Shown here piece after piece: positions 45,681 through 55,829 of a DNA stretch of 64,000 bases (the first letter of the stretch is position 1; every line of letters begins with the position of its first letter). Both the position numbers and the translations under genes were made by a program. The stretch spans positions 2,046,001 through 2,110,000 of the forward strand of contig NZ_VMHP01000001.1 in assembly GCF_008795985.1 (NCBI RefSeq), read 5' to 3'. The notes under the pieces were generated by a model. That model saw only the letters and a program-made list of their open reading frames with translations, made no database searches and had not been told where the DNA came from. Source of the DNA: Marinobacter halotolerans (GTDB lineage Bacteria > Pseudomonadota > Gammaproteobacteria > Pseudomonadales > Oleiphilaceae).

Positions 45681-47072
45681 ATGACGGATCAGAACAAGAG
45701 CGCCGAGAAACCCTGGGGCGGTCGATTCACAGAACCCACCGATGCTTTCGTTGAGCGTTTCACAGCCTCCGTGGGCTTTGACCAGCGGCTTTACCATCAC
45801 GACATTACCGGCTCTGTTGCCCATGCCACCATGCTGGCCCGGGTGGGTGTGCTGACGGATGAGGAGCGTGACACCATCATTGAAGGTCTTAAGGGCGTCA
45901 GGGAAGACATCGAGGCGGGCCGGTTCCAGTGGTCTGTCAGTCTGGAAGACGTCCACATGAACATCGAGGCACGCCTGACCGACCGCATCGGTATCACCGG
46001 CAAGAAACTCCACACCGGGCGCAGCCGCAATGACCAGGTAGCCACGGATATCCGCCTGTACCTGCGGGACGAGATCGACGTGATCGCTGAGGAATTGAAT
46101 CGCCTGCAAAGCGGCCTGCTGGATCTGGCGGAGCGGGAAGCAGCCACCATCATGCCCGGTTTTACCCACCTGCAGACTGCCCAGCCGGTCACCTTCGGCC
46201 ACCATCTGCTGGCCTGGTATGAAATGTTGGTGCGCGATGCCGAGCGCCTGCAGGACTGCCGCAAGCGGGTGAACGTGATGCCGCTGGGTGCGGCGGCGCT
46301 GGCTGGCACCACCTATCCGATTGACCGTAGCATTACTGCCGGACTGCTGGGCTTTGACCGGCCCAGCGAGAATTCGCTGGATTCCGTCAGCGACCGGGAT
46401 TTTGCCATTGAGTTCTGCAGCTTTGCCGCCCTTTTGATGACCCACCTGTCGCGCTTCAGCGAGGAACTGGTGCTGTGGACATCGGCCCAGTTCGATTTTA
46501 TCGACCTGCCGGATCGCTTCTGCACCGGCTCCTCCATCATGCCCCAGAAAAAGAACCCGGATGTGCCGGAGCTGGTGCGTGGCAAGACTGGCCGGGTGAA
46601 CGGCCACCTGGTCAGCCTGCTGACCCTGATGAAAAGCCAGCCTCTGGCCTACAACAAGGACAATCAGGAAGACAAGGAGCCGCTGTTCGATACTGTGGAT
46701 ACCGTCAAGGGCTGCCTCAAGGCCTACGCCGACATGATTCCCGCCATTGAAGCGAAAGCCGATAACATGCGCGTGGCCGCCAAGCGGGGCTTCTCGACGG
46801 CAACCGACCTGGCCGATTACCTGGTCAAGAAAGGCGTGGCCTTCCGGGACGCGCACGAGATTGTGGGCAAGGCGGTGGCCTTTGGTGTGGCCGAAGGCCG
46901 GGACCTGTCGGAAATGACCACAGACGAGTTGGCGCGATTCTCCGATGTCATCGGCGAGGACGTGTTTGACGTGCTGACGCTGGACGGCTCGGTGCAGGCC
47001 CGCAATCACCTGGGCGGCACGGCGCCCGAGCAGGTGCTCGCGGCCGTGGCCCGGGCCCGAAAGGGGCGATAG
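45681..47072 (+). CDS. argH: Argininosuccinate lyase
   Basis: The 463-residue enzyme splits argininosuccinate to arginine and fumarate. Family motifs are [19 protein letters not shown] at the start (landmark WGGRF), [31 protein letters not shown] (landmark THLQTAQP) and the superfamily signature [12 protein letters not shown]. Length is typical (457-464). It is convergent with the PAS-GGDEF-EAL gene, 13 bases apart. Confidence 0.97.
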   Translation: MTDQNKSAEKPWGGRFTEPTDAFVERFTASVGFDQRLYHHDITGSVAHATMLARVGVLTDEERDTIIEGLKGVREDIEAGRFQWSVSLEDVHMNIEARLTDRIGITGKKLHTGRSRNDQVATDIRLYLRDEIDVIAEELNRLQSGLLDLAEREAATIMPGFTHLQTAQPVTFGHHLLAWYEMLVRDAERLQDCRKRVNVMPLGAAALAGTTYPIDRSITAGLLGFDRPSENSLDSVSDRDFAIEFCSFAALLMTHLSRFSEELVLWTSAQFDFIDLPDRFCTGSSIMPQKKNPDVPELVRGKTGRVNGHLVSLLTLMKSQPLAYNKDNQEDKEPLFDTVDTVKGCLKAYADMIPAIEAKADNMRVAAKRGFSTATDLADYLVKKGVAFRDAHEIVGKAVAFGVAEGRDLSEMTTDELARFSDVIGEDVFDVLTLDGSVQARNHLGGTAPEQVLAAVARARKGR

Positions 47073-47085
47073 CTGCCCTGGGTGA

Positions 47086-49524
47086 TCAGCCGCCGATCTT
47101 GCCGGTGGTAAGCGCGACTTCAGCCGGCTTCAGCTCTTCCAGCGGTCTGGGTCGGGAAAGGCGGAAGCCCTGGCCGTAATGAACGCCCAGGGTTCTGACC
47201 TTTCTGAGCGTGTCGTCGTCCTCAATAAAGGTGGCGACGGTCGCTTTACCGGCGGCCTCCGCAATCTTGTGCAGGGCTTCCACCATTACCTGCTGCACCG
47301 GGTCATCGTTCAGATGCTCCATGATCTTGTGGTCCAGCTTGATGATGTCCACCGGCAGCCTGGCTGCAAGCCGATAGCTTTCCACCGAGGCGCCAGCGCC
47401 TTCCAGCGCCACCCGGCAGCCTACCGAATGCAGGGTGTCGCACAGCACGGCCACCTCATCCGGGTACTGGGTGGCGTGGTCTTCGCGAATTTCCAGGCAG
47501 AATACCTCCGGAGCATAGGGCGAGCCTTTCAGCACCTCCGCCATGAAATCCGCGAATCGGTCGTCCAGTACGCTGGCCAGTGACAGGTTAAAGCCGCAGT
47601 ACTTGAGTCTGGGTTCCAGCAAGCGCTGTCGTCCCAGCCAGGCCAGAGTTTCGCGGATTACCTGGCGGTCCAGCCGTTTTGACAGGTCAAAGCGCTCCGC
47701 AACAGGCAGAAACTGGTGGGGCTGAAGAGCAGGTTCACCATCGCCAGGAATGCGCGCCAGAATTTCGATGTGGTCGCCCCAGGTAACGCTGGCAACGGGT
47801 CTCATGGCCTGGTACTCCAGAATCAGCCCGTTCTGCTCCAGCGCTTTCTGGATCCGCTCAACCAGACGGTTGGTTGTGCCCTCGTCCATGTCCTGCTGAA
47901 GCGCAGGGGCGGCATGAATCCGGTTGCGGCCGGAGGTCTTGGCGGTGTGGCAGAGATCCGCCGCCTGGGTCAGCAACTGCTCCGGGTCAGACGGGGTGCT
48001 GCCGCCCATGAAGAGAAGGCCGCCGCTGGCGGTGGTCTGAAGTTGGCTGCCCTGCCAGCTGAAAACGAAGTTGCGGATCATTTCCAGAATATCATCGGCA
48101 ATCTTGCGGGCTCGCGCGTCCGGGCAGTTCTCGATCAGCAGTGCGAAGGTGTTGCCAGACAGTCGCGCCAGCGCATCCCGCTGTCGCACTTTTACCCCCA
48201 GGTTGCTGGCCAGCTCCCGCAGGTAACGGTCGCCAACGCCCTGGCCAGCCATTTCGTTGAAGTTTTCAAAGCTGTCCAGGTCCAGATACAGCAGGCTGTC
48301 CGCGCCGTCACGGCGGGCCTTTTGTTGTAATGATCGTTTGAGCCGACACAAAAACGCTTTGCGGTTCATCAGGCCGGTAGTGGGATCATGCTCGAGGTGA
48401 TGCTCGCCGGAGGTTGCGTGCTGCACGCGGTCGCTGATATCGCGGGCTACCTGAACGGCACCGGTGACTTCACCGTTGCCATTTTCCAGGCGCTGGTAGT
48501 GAATCTCATACAGGGGTAGCCGCTCATTGTTCGCCGACAGGGGCAATTCCACCACGTAGCCGTCGCGCTCGAAGGCACGGCGCCACAAGCGTTCACTCAG
48601 TCGTCTTTCGTTGGGAAAATCCGCAAGCAGCGTGCTGAGGTTGTCGCCGGGTTTGGGCGTTTTATTGAAGATCTGTTGGAACTTGTGGCCAAACGGTTGG
48701 TTGAAGCGCAGGAAGTTGAGGTCCCGGTCCACCGCCAGAACCAGGTCGTCGGTGGCGCTTATGGTGGCGTTCAGCAGCCTGTCGGCCTGTTCGCGGTCAA
48801 GCACGCGGTGGTATTCATGAGTGCGGTCCACCATTGTGCCACCCACGGATTTGACCCGGTCACCGGATTTCAGGGCCCGCCCAGTCAGCCGGACCCGGCG
48901 TATATTCTGGCGTGCGGTTGCCAGCGCTACCGGAATGGAGAATGGCTGCCCTGTGCGGATACAGCGACGGATCGAGGCGCGAATCCGGCTCTGGCTTTCC
49001 TGGCAGTAGAACATGGCCTGTTCAGGCGTTATCCGGCTGCCGGGGCGGAGCTCCAGCAGGTGATACAGGCCTTCGGTCCAGGTGACTTCATTGCTGAGTA
49101 TGTCCAGCTCCCAGACGCCAAAGCCGGCGGAGCTCTCGGCCAGGCGCATCAGACGATGGTCGATCGGGGTATGGTTGCGCTGGCTGATCTGCGCGCTGGC
49201 GGCCTGGTCGGAATCGTTGATATTGACGCTCAGGCCGAGGGCGGCGGTGAAGAAAAAGCCTTCCTTGTGGCGGAAGGTGATCAGCACTGACTCGCCATTT
49301 TCCAGCTTCTGGCGGTGGGCGGGAGCGAAGGGGTCGTCCTGCCGCGCAGCCAGAATCTTCTGGACTTTTTTGCCCTCCAGTTCGCCGCTTTCGTACCCCA
49401 GAACGCTGTCGCTATGGCTGTCCGCCGAGACAATCTCGCCGTCGTCGTTTACCCGGATCAGGGTCCGGCGTTCGCTGTCCGGTGACTTCTCTGAGGGGTT
49501 GCGACGAATAAAAAATTCTTTCAC
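47086..49524 (-). CDS. PAS-GGDEF-EAL protein with degenerate catalytic motifs (probable c-di-GMP effector)
   Basis: The 812-residue protein has about three PAS-type domains (roughly 20-115, 125-235 and 245-370), a GGDEF domain and an EAL domain, with no membrane segment. The cyclase motif is SGNTF (456-460) in place of GGDEF, yet the metal-site DLDSFENFNE remains and an RxxD inhibitory-site motif is intact (RQRD, 447-450). The EAL motif is EIL (587-589), but the later DDFG is EGAG (708-711) and ELTE is LEIRE. Loss of both active sites with retention of the inhibitory site suggests a c-di-GMP sensor or scaffold. It is divergent from cyaA. Confidence 0.88.
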   Translation of the reverse strand: MKEFFIRRNPSEKSPDSERRTLIRVNDDGEIVSADSHSDSVLGYESGELEGKKVQKILAARQDDPFAPAHRQKLENGESVLITFRHKEGFFFTAALGLSVNINDSDQAASAQISQRNHTPIDHRLMRLAESSAGFGVWELDILSNEVTWTEGLYHLLELRPGSRITPEQAMFYCQESQSRIRASIRRCIRTGQPFSIPVALATARQNIRRVRLTGRALKSGDRVKSVGGTMVDRTHEYHRVLDREQADRLLNATISATDDLVLAVDRDLNFLRFNQPFGHKFQQIFNKTPKPGDNLSTLLADFPNERRLSERLWRRAFERDGYVVELPLSANNERLPLYEIHYQRLENGNGEVTGAVQVARDISDRVQHATSGEHHLEHDPTTGLMNRKAFLCRLKRSLQQKARRDGADSLLYLDLDSFENFNEMAGQGVGDRYLRELASNLGVKVRQRDALARLSGNTFALLIENCPDARARKIADDILEMIRNFVFSWQGSQLQTTASGGLLFMGGSTPSDPEQLLTQAADLCHTAKTSGRNRIHAAPALQQDMDEGTTNRLVERIQKALEQNGLILEYQAMRPVASVTWGDHIEILARIPGDGEPALQPHQFLPVAERFDLSKRLDRQVIRETLAWLGRQRLLEPRLKYCGFNLSLASVLDDRFADFMAEVLKGSPYAPEVFCLEIREDHATQYPDEVAVLCDTLHSVGCRVALEGAGASVESYRLAARLPVDIIKLDHKIMEHLNDDPVQQVMVEALHKIAEAAGKATVATFIEDDDTLRKVRTLGVHYGQGFRLSRPRPLEELKPAEVALTTGKIGG

Positions 49525-49603
49525 AGAAGGAGAACCTCCGCCATGTCCACGGCGGGTCAGGTGGGTGTGTCACCTGCGTCCCGCTTTTATTTTTTTGTCG
49601 GTT

Positions 49604-49633
49604 TTGCCACGATTCGGTCATCATACTCATAAT
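49604..49633 (+). promoter_or_regulatory. Sigma-70 promoter for cyaA
   Basis: TTGCCA at 49604-49609 (five of six) and CATAAT at 49628-49633 (five of six) are separated by 18 bases, 33 bases before the GTG start of the adenylate cyclase gene. Confidence 0.65.
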
Positions 49634-49666
49634 AAAGACTGAAAGAACCTCTCCCCCGGAGCCAAA

Positions 49667-52528
49667 GTGACCGTCCAGACTGCCCGGATTGACCTTGATT
49701 TTGATGAAGGTATAGATCGCAAAACGCTGCGCAGGTTGCGGGACCGGTTCATGGGAATCAACCTCCAGCGCTGGGATCGGGCAAGGTCGGCGCTTACTTA
49801 TCGCCAGCAGATGGTTCTCGAGATTCTGCCGCTGGTATTCCACCTCAATCACCCCTCGCTGCCCGGTTACGCCGACGCTCACTGTCCCTACGGGCTTAGC
49901 CATTATCGGCCTTCCGACGATGTGCTGAACACCGCGCGACGCCTGGCGCGCACCTTCAGTCTGAAAGATGAGGGTCGGAGGCGACCGGATCTGGAGGCAA
50001 TGTTTCTAATGGGAAGTCCCGGCACGCTCGGGCATTCGGTAGCCAGCGATCTGGACGTCTGGCTCTGTCACCGGGCGGATCTGAGCACCCGGGGTGTGGC
50101 TTGTCTGGAGCGAAAAGCCTCGCGGCTGGGCGAATGGGCCCAGAGCCTGGGTGTGGAGCTTCACGTGTTCGTGTTCTGTGCCGCGGAATTCCGGGAGGGA
50201 CGCCAGGGTACCGAAGTGACCGGAGAAAACTGTGGCAGTGCCCAGCATTATCTGCTGCTGGACGAGTTCTATCGAACCGGCATCCATCTTGGCGGACGCT
50301 ATCCGCTCTGGTGGCTGGTGCCACCGGAGGACGAACACCGCTACGACGAGCGCGTCCGGCAACTGGTGGAGTGCCGGTTTATCCGGGCGGACGAATACAT
50401 CGACTTCGGCGCGGTGCCTTCAATCCCCCGGGAAGAATTCCTTGGGGCGGGGGTCTGGCAGCTCTATAAGGGCATCGATGCGCCCTGGAAAGCATTGCTC
50501 AAGTTGTTGCTGATTGAGTGTTACGCCATGGGAGAAGACCGGCCGCTGCTGTCCCGGGTGTTCAAGCAGGCGGTGTTTTCTGGTGTTACCGACGCCAATC
50601 GGCTGGACCCCTACATGCTGTTGTATGAGAGGCTGGAGCAATGGCTGGCTGAAAGCGGCGCGGAAGACCGCCTGGGCCTCGTTCGACAGAGTCTTTATCT
50701 GAAGTCGGGGCTGCCGCTGACCCGGGTTAATCGTGCCAGTGCAGGCTGGCGCGCGGCTTTGCTGGATTCGCTGGTGGGCCGGTGGCAATGGTCAGAGGAC
50801 GATCTGCATGTACTGGACAACCGCGCCCGCTGGCGGGCGGAAGATGTCATGTCGCTGCGCCGTCAGGTGGTTGCAGAACTAACCCACAGCTACCGATTGC
50901 TTTCCCGGCTGGCCCGTGAACACGGCAGCCAGGCAGCAATCAGCGACAACGACATGAACCTGCTGGGGCGAAAGCTTTACGCGGCATTCCAGCGCAAGGC
51001 CGGGAAGATCGAATTGATCAACCCGGGCCTGGCGCCCTCCCTGGCGGAGGAGAACCTGTCGTTTCATCACCAGTCCGAGCAGGGGGATGGTTCGTCTCAG
51101 GGCGGGTGGCTCCTTTACCGGGATCTTGAAGACCCCTCGGATGCCTTCTGGCAGCCGGTGATCCGCCGTTCCGGCAACCTTACTGAGTTGATGGTGTGGT
51201 GTTTCTGTAATGGCTTGCTGACCCGCAGCACACGGTTGAATGTGCGCAGCGGCACCAGCAATGCCTCGGTGGCTGAGCTCAGGGATATGCTGGACGCGCT
51301 GGCGGGCTGTCTGCCCATGCCGGTGGAGCCGGTCTCCCGGGAAGCCCTCGCCCGCGGTGTTCGACCCCTGCGCCATCTGCTGTTCGTGAACGTCGGTGTT
51401 GACCCCCAGGCCCATCTGACCGAGCGGGGCCTGCACAAACTCAGCGCCCGGCATGATTCCCTCGGATTCAGTGGCGGCCGCGAAAACCTGGTGATCACCA
51501 TTGATCAGGTGACCTACAACAGTTGGCATGAGGTCAGTCTTCAGCACTACGCCGCCGGCGATACGCTCATCCAGTGTCTGAAGAATATTCTGGCCTCTGT
51601 GGCCGCGGCGCCAGATCAGCTGCCGGAGATTCAGGTGCACTGTCACAGCGCCGGTCACGGTGCCGCTATTGCCCGCCGGGTGCAGGAGCTTTTTACCGGG
51701 GTGATGCGATCGTTTTTTGCCGGGGGTACCGGGCCACACCCGTTGCGGTATGTTATCGAGATGGACCGGCGGTATTTTCTGCTCAGTTTCAACGGCACCG
51801 AGCCCGGTTTTATCGCCGTGGACAGCAAATCCGCCCTGCTGGAGTGCCTGGCGCGACCCCAGGAAGGTTATCTGCCGGTGGTTTTCGATCACTACGCGAT
51901 GACCGACGACCCACAACTCCGGATAGTGTGCCACGCCGCCGAGCCGTCCAATGTCCAGATCTTCTACCGAATCACCGGTGACAGGGCTCAGCTCTGGGCG
52001 GTGGACGAGCTGGGGGGAGTGTTTTCCTGGCAGCAGGCCTTCAGTTCCAGGCGTTACCTGCTGGTGCCCCTGTTGCGATTCCTTGAAAATCTGCTGGAGC
52101 GTAAACAGCTGCGTCAGCTTGATGTTATGGCGGGGCCAACGGGTGTGCGCTGCTACGAACTGACGCCGATGGAAGGGCAGTGGCGGGCCGAGCCCCGCCC
52201 GGACGCCAGTCGGCAGGGACTGTCTCTGTCCGGACTGGAGGTTCAGGCTGTGGGCGTTCAGGAAGGCGGTGCCCGGGTTCGCTTCGACATTTTCTGCGCC
52301 GATCAGGAGTTCACGGTTCAGGAGTATGGAGACCAGCTGATTCCGGCCGTGGCCCACTACATCCGTTCCCTGCGTGGCGGCAACGAAGCCTACCCGGTGT
52401 ATCTGACGGACGTTCACCTTCCCCATGACCTGGACCCTCAGGTTTATCAGCAGGATATCCAGACTATCCAGTATCTTTACTACCGTGCCGTGCTTGAGGA
52501 ATCCCTGAACCGCTATCTGATGGAGTGA
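49667..52528 (+). CDS. cyaA: Class I adenylate cyclase
   Basis: The 953-residue enzyme makes cAMP, the ligand of CRP/Vfr. The N-terminal catalytic domain has the nucleotidyltransferase motif G116-S117 and D128-L-D130 (MGSPGTLGHS then SDLDVW), and the rest is the long regulatory region of class I cyclases. The start is GTG, as in enterobacteria where TTG keeps the level low, with GGAG upstream. It is followed by lptM, lysA and dapF as in Pseudomonas. Length compares with about 850-950 in the family. Confidence 0.96.
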   Translation: MTVQTARIDLDFDEGIDRKTLRRLRDRFMGINLQRWDRARSALTYRQQMVLEILPLVFHLNHPSLPGYADAHCPYGLSHYRPSDDVLNTARRLARTFSLKDEGRRRPDLEAMFLMGSPGTLGHSVASDLDVWLCHRADLSTRGVACLERKASRLGEWAQSLGVELHVFVFCAAEFREGRQGTEVTGENCGSAQHYLLLDEFYRTGIHLGGRYPLWWLVPPEDEHRYDERVRQLVECRFIRADEYIDFGAVPSIPREEFLGAGVWQLYKGIDAPWKALLKLLLIECYAMGEDRPLLSRVFKQAVFSGVTDANRLDPYMLLYERLEQWLAESGAEDRLGLVRQSLYLKSGLPLTRVNRASAGWRAALLDSLVGRWQWSEDDLHVLDNRARWRAEDVMSLRRQVVAELTHSYRLLSRLAREHGSQAAISDNDMNLLGRKLYAAFQRKAGKIELINPGLAPSLAEENLSFHHQSEQGDGSSQGGWLLYRDLEDPSDAFWQPVIRRSGNLTELMVWCFCNGLLTRSTRLNVRSGTSNASVAELRDMLDALAGCLPMPVEPVSREALARGVRPLRHLLFVNVGVDPQAHLTERGLHKLSARHDSLGFSGGRENLVITIDQVTYNSWHEVSLQHYAAGDTLIQCLKNILASVAAAPDQLPEIQVHCHSAGHGAAIARRVQELFTGVMRSFFAGGTGPHPLRYVIEMDRRYFLLSFNGTEPGFIAVDSKSALLECLARPQEGYLPVVFDHYAMTDDPQLRIVCHAAEPSNVQIFYRITGDRAQLWAVDELGGVFSWQQAFSSRRYLLVPLLRFLENLLERKQLRQLDVMAGPTGVRCYELTPMEGQWRAEPRPDASRQGLSLSGLEVQAVGVQEGGARVRFDIFCADQEFTVQEYGDQLIPAVAHYIRSLRGGNEAYPVYLTDVHLPHDLDPQVYQQDIQTIQYLYYRAVLEESLNRYLME

Positions 52529-52603
52529 GCCACCGCGGTGTCTCGCCGGGCGGGGCTTCACTCAGGTATACTGGGTCTATCGAAACTCATTGGGGCTGCG
52601 GAC

Positions 52604-52768
52604 ATGAAAGCAGGACTGATCACGATGGTGTTTCTGGTGATGGCTGCGGGTCTTGCCGGTTGTGGGCAGAAAGGTCCGCTCTACCTGCCAGCATCCGACC
52701 AGACCGGTGCGGAGAACGCGACCATGCCGGAAAAACAGGCCGATCGTGAGAGCGCCGCTGATCAGTAG
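52604..52768 (+). CDS. lptM: LPS-assembly lipoprotein LptM (YifL/LppL)
   Basis: This 54-residue lipoprotein has the lipobox LAGC with C20 lipidated, followed by GQKGPLYLP, the hallmark of LptM. LptM helps LptD form its correct disulfides. The ATG at 52604 gives a proper signal peptide (MKAGLITMVFLVMAAGLAG); an upstream in-frame codon at 52538 does not. A TATACT -10-like site lies 32 bases upstream. It precedes lysA, its usual neighbour. Confidence 0.93.
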   Translation: MKAGLITMVFLVMAAGLAGCGQKGPLYLPASDQTGAENATMPEKQADRESAADQ

Positions 52769-52818
52769 TGCCTGGTAGCACCCGAAAACCGACAGCCCGG
52801 AAAATATCAGAGAGCCCC

Positions 52819-54069
52819 ATGGATCATTTCAATTACCGCGACGGCGAGCTCTATGCCGAAGACGTTCCTGTTGCGGACATCGCTGACAGGTTCGGCACGC
52901 CTGCCTATGTCTATTCCCGTGCGACGCTGGAGCGACATTACCGGGCCTATGACGATGCCCTGGCCGGGCGACCCCACCTGGTGTGTTACGCCGTCAAAGC
53001 CAACAGTAACCTGGCGGTTCTGAACGTGCTGGCTCGCCTGGGCGCGGGCTTCGATATTGTTTCCGCCGGCGAGCTGGAGCGAGTCATTCGCGCCGGTGGC
53101 GAACCGTCAAGGGTGGTTTTTTCCGGCGTGGGCAAGCAACGCTGGGAAATGCGCCGGGCACTGGAAGCGGGGGTTCGCTGTTTCAACGTGGAATCGGATA
53201 CCGAGCTGGACCGTCTGAACGAAGTGGCTGGCGAGCTGGGTGTGAAAGCGCCAATCTCCCTGCGGGTGAATCCGGATGTGGACGCGGGTACCCATCCCTA
53301 TATCTCTACAGGGCTCAAGGAAAACAAGTTCGGCATCGACATCGCCGAGGCGCCCGCGGTATACCAGCGCGCAGCGACTCTGCCGAACCTGGATATTCAG
53401 GGTGTTGACTGTCATATCGGGTCGCAGCTGACTACGGTTGCGCCGTTTCTGGATGCCCTCGATCGGGTGTTAGTGCTGATTGATGCGCTGGCGGAAAAGC
53501 AGATTGTGATACGGCATCTGGACATGGGCGGCGGCCTGGGTGTCACCTACGATCAGGAACAGCCGCCCCAGCCATCGGACTATGTAACGGCCCTGGCGGA
53601 ACGCCTGGGAGACCGTAAGCTGGAGCTGATTATGGAGCCGGGCAGGTCCATCGCCGCCAACGCCGGTATTCTGCTGACCCGGGTGGAATTTCTGAAGTGC
53701 ACCGAGCACCGTAATTTCGCCATTATCGACGCTGCCATGAACGATCTTATCCGCCCGGCGCTTTACAGCGCCTGGCAGTCGATTGTTCCAGTCCGTCCCC
53801 GCAATGATGTGGACGAAAAACAGTGGGATCTGGTGGGGCCGGTGTGTGAAACCGGTGATTTCCTTGGCAAGGATCGCCCGCTGCGGCTAAAGGCCGACGA
53901 TCTGCTGGCGGTGCGCTCCGCTGGCGCCTATGGTTTTGTCATGAGTTCCAACTACAACACCCGTAACCGCCCACCGGAACTGATGGTGGACGGACAGGAT
54001 GTACACGTGGTGCGCCGACGCGAAACCCTCGACGAGCAGCTTGCACCCGAAAGCTGCCTGCCGTTATGA
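52819..54069 (+). CDS. lysA: Diaminopimelate decarboxylase
   Basis: The 416-residue PLP enzyme makes L-lysine from meso-diaminopimelate. K60 in CYAVKANSN binds PLP, and [34 protein letters not shown] and [12 protein letters not shown] are all in the standard places. The start [14 protein letters not shown] at 52819 is chosen by homology over an in-frame codon at 52768. It overlaps dapF by 4 bases (ATGA). Confidence 0.97.
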   Translation: MDHFNYRDGELYAEDVPVADIADRFGTPAYVYSRATLERHYRAYDDALAGRPHLVCYAVKANSNLAVLNVLARLGAGFDIVSAGELERVIRAGGEPSRVVFSGVGKQRWEMRRALEAGVRCFNVESDTELDRLNEVAGELGVKAPISLRVNPDVDAGTHPYISTGLKENKFGIDIAEAPAVYQRAATLPNLDIQGVDCHIGSQLTTVAPFLDALDRVLVLIDALAEKQIVIRHLDMGGGLGVTYDQEQPPQPSDYVTALAERLGDRKLELIMEPGRSIAANAGILLTRVEFLKCTEHRNFAIIDAAMNDLIRPALYSAWQSIVPVRPRNDVDEKQWDLVGPVCETGDFLGKDRPLRLKADDLLAVRSAGAYGFVMSSNYNTRNRPPELMVDGQDVHVVRRRETLDEQLAPESCLPL

Positions 54070-55040
54070 GTGGGGAGCCGGAAATGAATCAGTCACGACG
54101 CGGCTCGCTTCTGAGCTTCACCAAGATGCACGGTCTGGGCAATGATTTCATGGTGGTGGATGCCATCAGCCAGCCGTTCCGCCTGAGCGCAGAGTCCATC
54201 CGGGAACTGGCAAACCGCAATTTTGGCGTGGGCTTTGACCAGTTGCTGGTGGTGGAGCCCCCGGGCCTGCCCGACGTGGATTTCCGCTACCGGATTTTCA
54301 ACAGCGACGGCTCAGAAGTCGAGCAGTGTGGCAATGGTGCCCGTTGCTTTGCCCGTTTTGTGCGGGATCAGCGGCTGACCAACAAGAAGATTATCCGCGT
54401 GCAGACCGCCAAGGGCGTTATCGAACTGCGTATTGGCAAGGGTGGTCTGGTAACGGTCGATATGGGCGTGCCCGAGCTGAACCCGCCGGCAATCCCCTTC
54501 GCCGCGGACCAGCGCAAAGAGCTGTACACCGTGCAAGTAGGTGGCGAAACCGTCGAGCTGAGCGCGATCTCCATGGGTAACCCCCATGGCGTTCTGCTGG
54601 TGGACAACGTAGATACGGCTCCGGTGGCGGAGCTGGGGCCCAGGCTGGAAAACCACCCGCGTTTTCCCGCCCGCGCGAACATTGGTTTTCTCCAGATTCT
54701 GGACCGCCGCCACGTGAGGCTGCGGGTATTCGAGCGCGGTGCCGGTGAAACGCTCGCCTGCGGCAGCGGCGCCTGTGCCGCGGTGGTTGCCGGGCGCCTG
54801 CGCGGATTGCTTGATGCCCGGGTGGATGTGGAGCTGCTGGGTGGACACCTGGTGGTGGAATGGCAGGGTGAGGGGTCGCCTGTTATGATGGAAGGGTCCG
54901 CGACCAGTGTGTTCGAAGGCCAGTTGCGACTGCCCGGAGATCCGTCGCCACGTCGGCGCAGAGGCCCCAGACAAGGCGATGGCAAGTCTGCCCAGAACCG
55001 ACAACAACGTGGCCGCCAGACGGCCGCTTCAAGGCAGTGA
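54066..55040 (+). CDS. dapF: Diaminopimelate epimerase with basic C-terminal tail
   Basis: The enzyme interconverts LL- and meso-diaminopimelate with two catalytic cysteines, C88 (EQCGNGARC) and C232 (LACGSGAC). The core [16 protein letters not shown] begins near residue 18. At 324 residues it is about 45-50 longer than typical: 17 extra at the N-terminus (an ATG at 54084 would remove six) and a C-terminal tail from about residue 291 with 10 basic residues in 34 and RRRR. The tail is unusual. DUF484 begins 16 bases after its stop, so the tail does not arise from a shifted gene boundary unless a frameshift occurred. Confidence 0.95.
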   Translation: MSGEPEMNQSRRGSLLSFTKMHGLGNDFMVVDAISQPFRLSAESIRELANRNFGVGFDQLLVVEPPGLPDVDFRYRIFNSDGSEVEQCGNGARCFARFVRDQRLTNKKIIRVQTAKGVIELRIGKGGLVTVDMGVPELNPPAIPFAADQRKELYTVQVGGETVELSAISMGNPHGVLLVDNVDTAPVAELGPRLENHPRFPARANIGFLQILDRRHVRLRVFERGAGETLACGSGACAAVVAGRLRGLLDARVDVELLGGHLVVEWQGEGSPVMMEGSATSVFEGQLRLPGDPSPRRRRGPRQGDGKSAQNRQQRGRQTAASRQ

Positions 55041-55056
55041 CCGTCAGGAGATCAGC

Positions 55057-55827
55057 ATGACAGAACAAACGGCCCGCCAGAAGGCCGGTGAGATCAGCCG
55101 GGAAACGGTTGCAGAGTATCTTCGCGAGAATCCCGATTTTTTTCTGGATCAGGACGAGCTGCTGCGCACTCTGACTTTGCCCCACGACAGCGGCAGGGCC
55201 ATTTCGTTGGTGGAGCGTCAGGTTCACCTGTTCCGCGAGCAGCGCGACACCTTGCGCCAGGAATTGGTCGAGCTGCTGTCTATCGCACGGCATAACGACC
55301 GCCTGTTCGAGAAGAGCAAGCGTTTGCTGATGCAGGTGATTGAAGCGCGCAATCTCAATGATATGGCCGCGGCTGTTGATGACAGCATACGTGGTGATTT
55401 CGGCCTGGATGCGGCCTCGATTATTCTGTTTACCGACGATCAACTGCCCGGCAACGGTCATGGGGCGCTGCATGTGGTGTCTCCGGACGACGCCAGAAAG
55501 CGCCTCGGGGGTCTGTTGGACGGTGACCGTGCGGTCTGCGGCCAGTTCCGTGAGAGCGAACGCAGTTTCCTGTTTCCGGATCGGGAAGATCCCATCGCTT
55601 CGGTGGCGCTGGTGCCCCTGCGTGCTGCCCATGAACTCACTGGCGGAGCCAACGAACTGGTGGGCGTGTTCGCGGTCGGAAGCTGCGAAGCCGGCTACTT
55701 CGACCAGAACATGGGGTCGCTTTTCCTGACCTATATCAGCGATACCCTGAGTCGGCTGCTGCCCCCGATTCTCCGGCAGCACACCGCCGCCGCACCCCTG
55801 GCGGACTCGGTTGCGGAGTCGCGCTGA
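55057..55827 (+). CDS. DUF484 family protein
   Basis: The 256-residue cytoplasmic protein starts with a helical segment (VAEYLRENPDFFLDQDELLRTL, landmark NPDFFL), then SLVERQVHLFREQRDTLRQEL, the hallmark of the family, then a GAF-like domain. Its function is unknown; it always sits between dapF and xerC in gammaproteobacteria. The ATG at 55057 follows CAGGAG. The frame is open far upstream inside dapF, but the DUF484 homology begins here. Confidence 0.92.
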   Translation: MTEQTARQKAGEISRETVAEYLRENPDFFLDQDELLRTLTLPHDSGRAISLVERQVHLFREQRDTLRQELVELLSIARHNDRLFEKSKRLLMQVIEARNLNDMAAAVDDSIRGDFGLDAASIILFTDDQLPGNGHGALHVVSPDDARKRLGGLLDGDRAVCGQFRESERSFLFPDREDPIASVALVPLRAAHELTGGANELVGVFAVGSCEAGYFDQNMGSLFLTYISDTLSRLLPPILRQHTAAAPLADSVAESR

Positions 55828-55829
55828 GC

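Noticed and set aside
45636..47009. Upstream extension of the algZ frame to 829 codons.
   Set aside because: The added part is antisense to argH; family homology and the membrane helices start at 45635.
50879..52561. Open frame of 560 codons on the minus strand.
   Set aside because: It is antisense to class I adenylate cyclase and has no domain or ribosome binding site.
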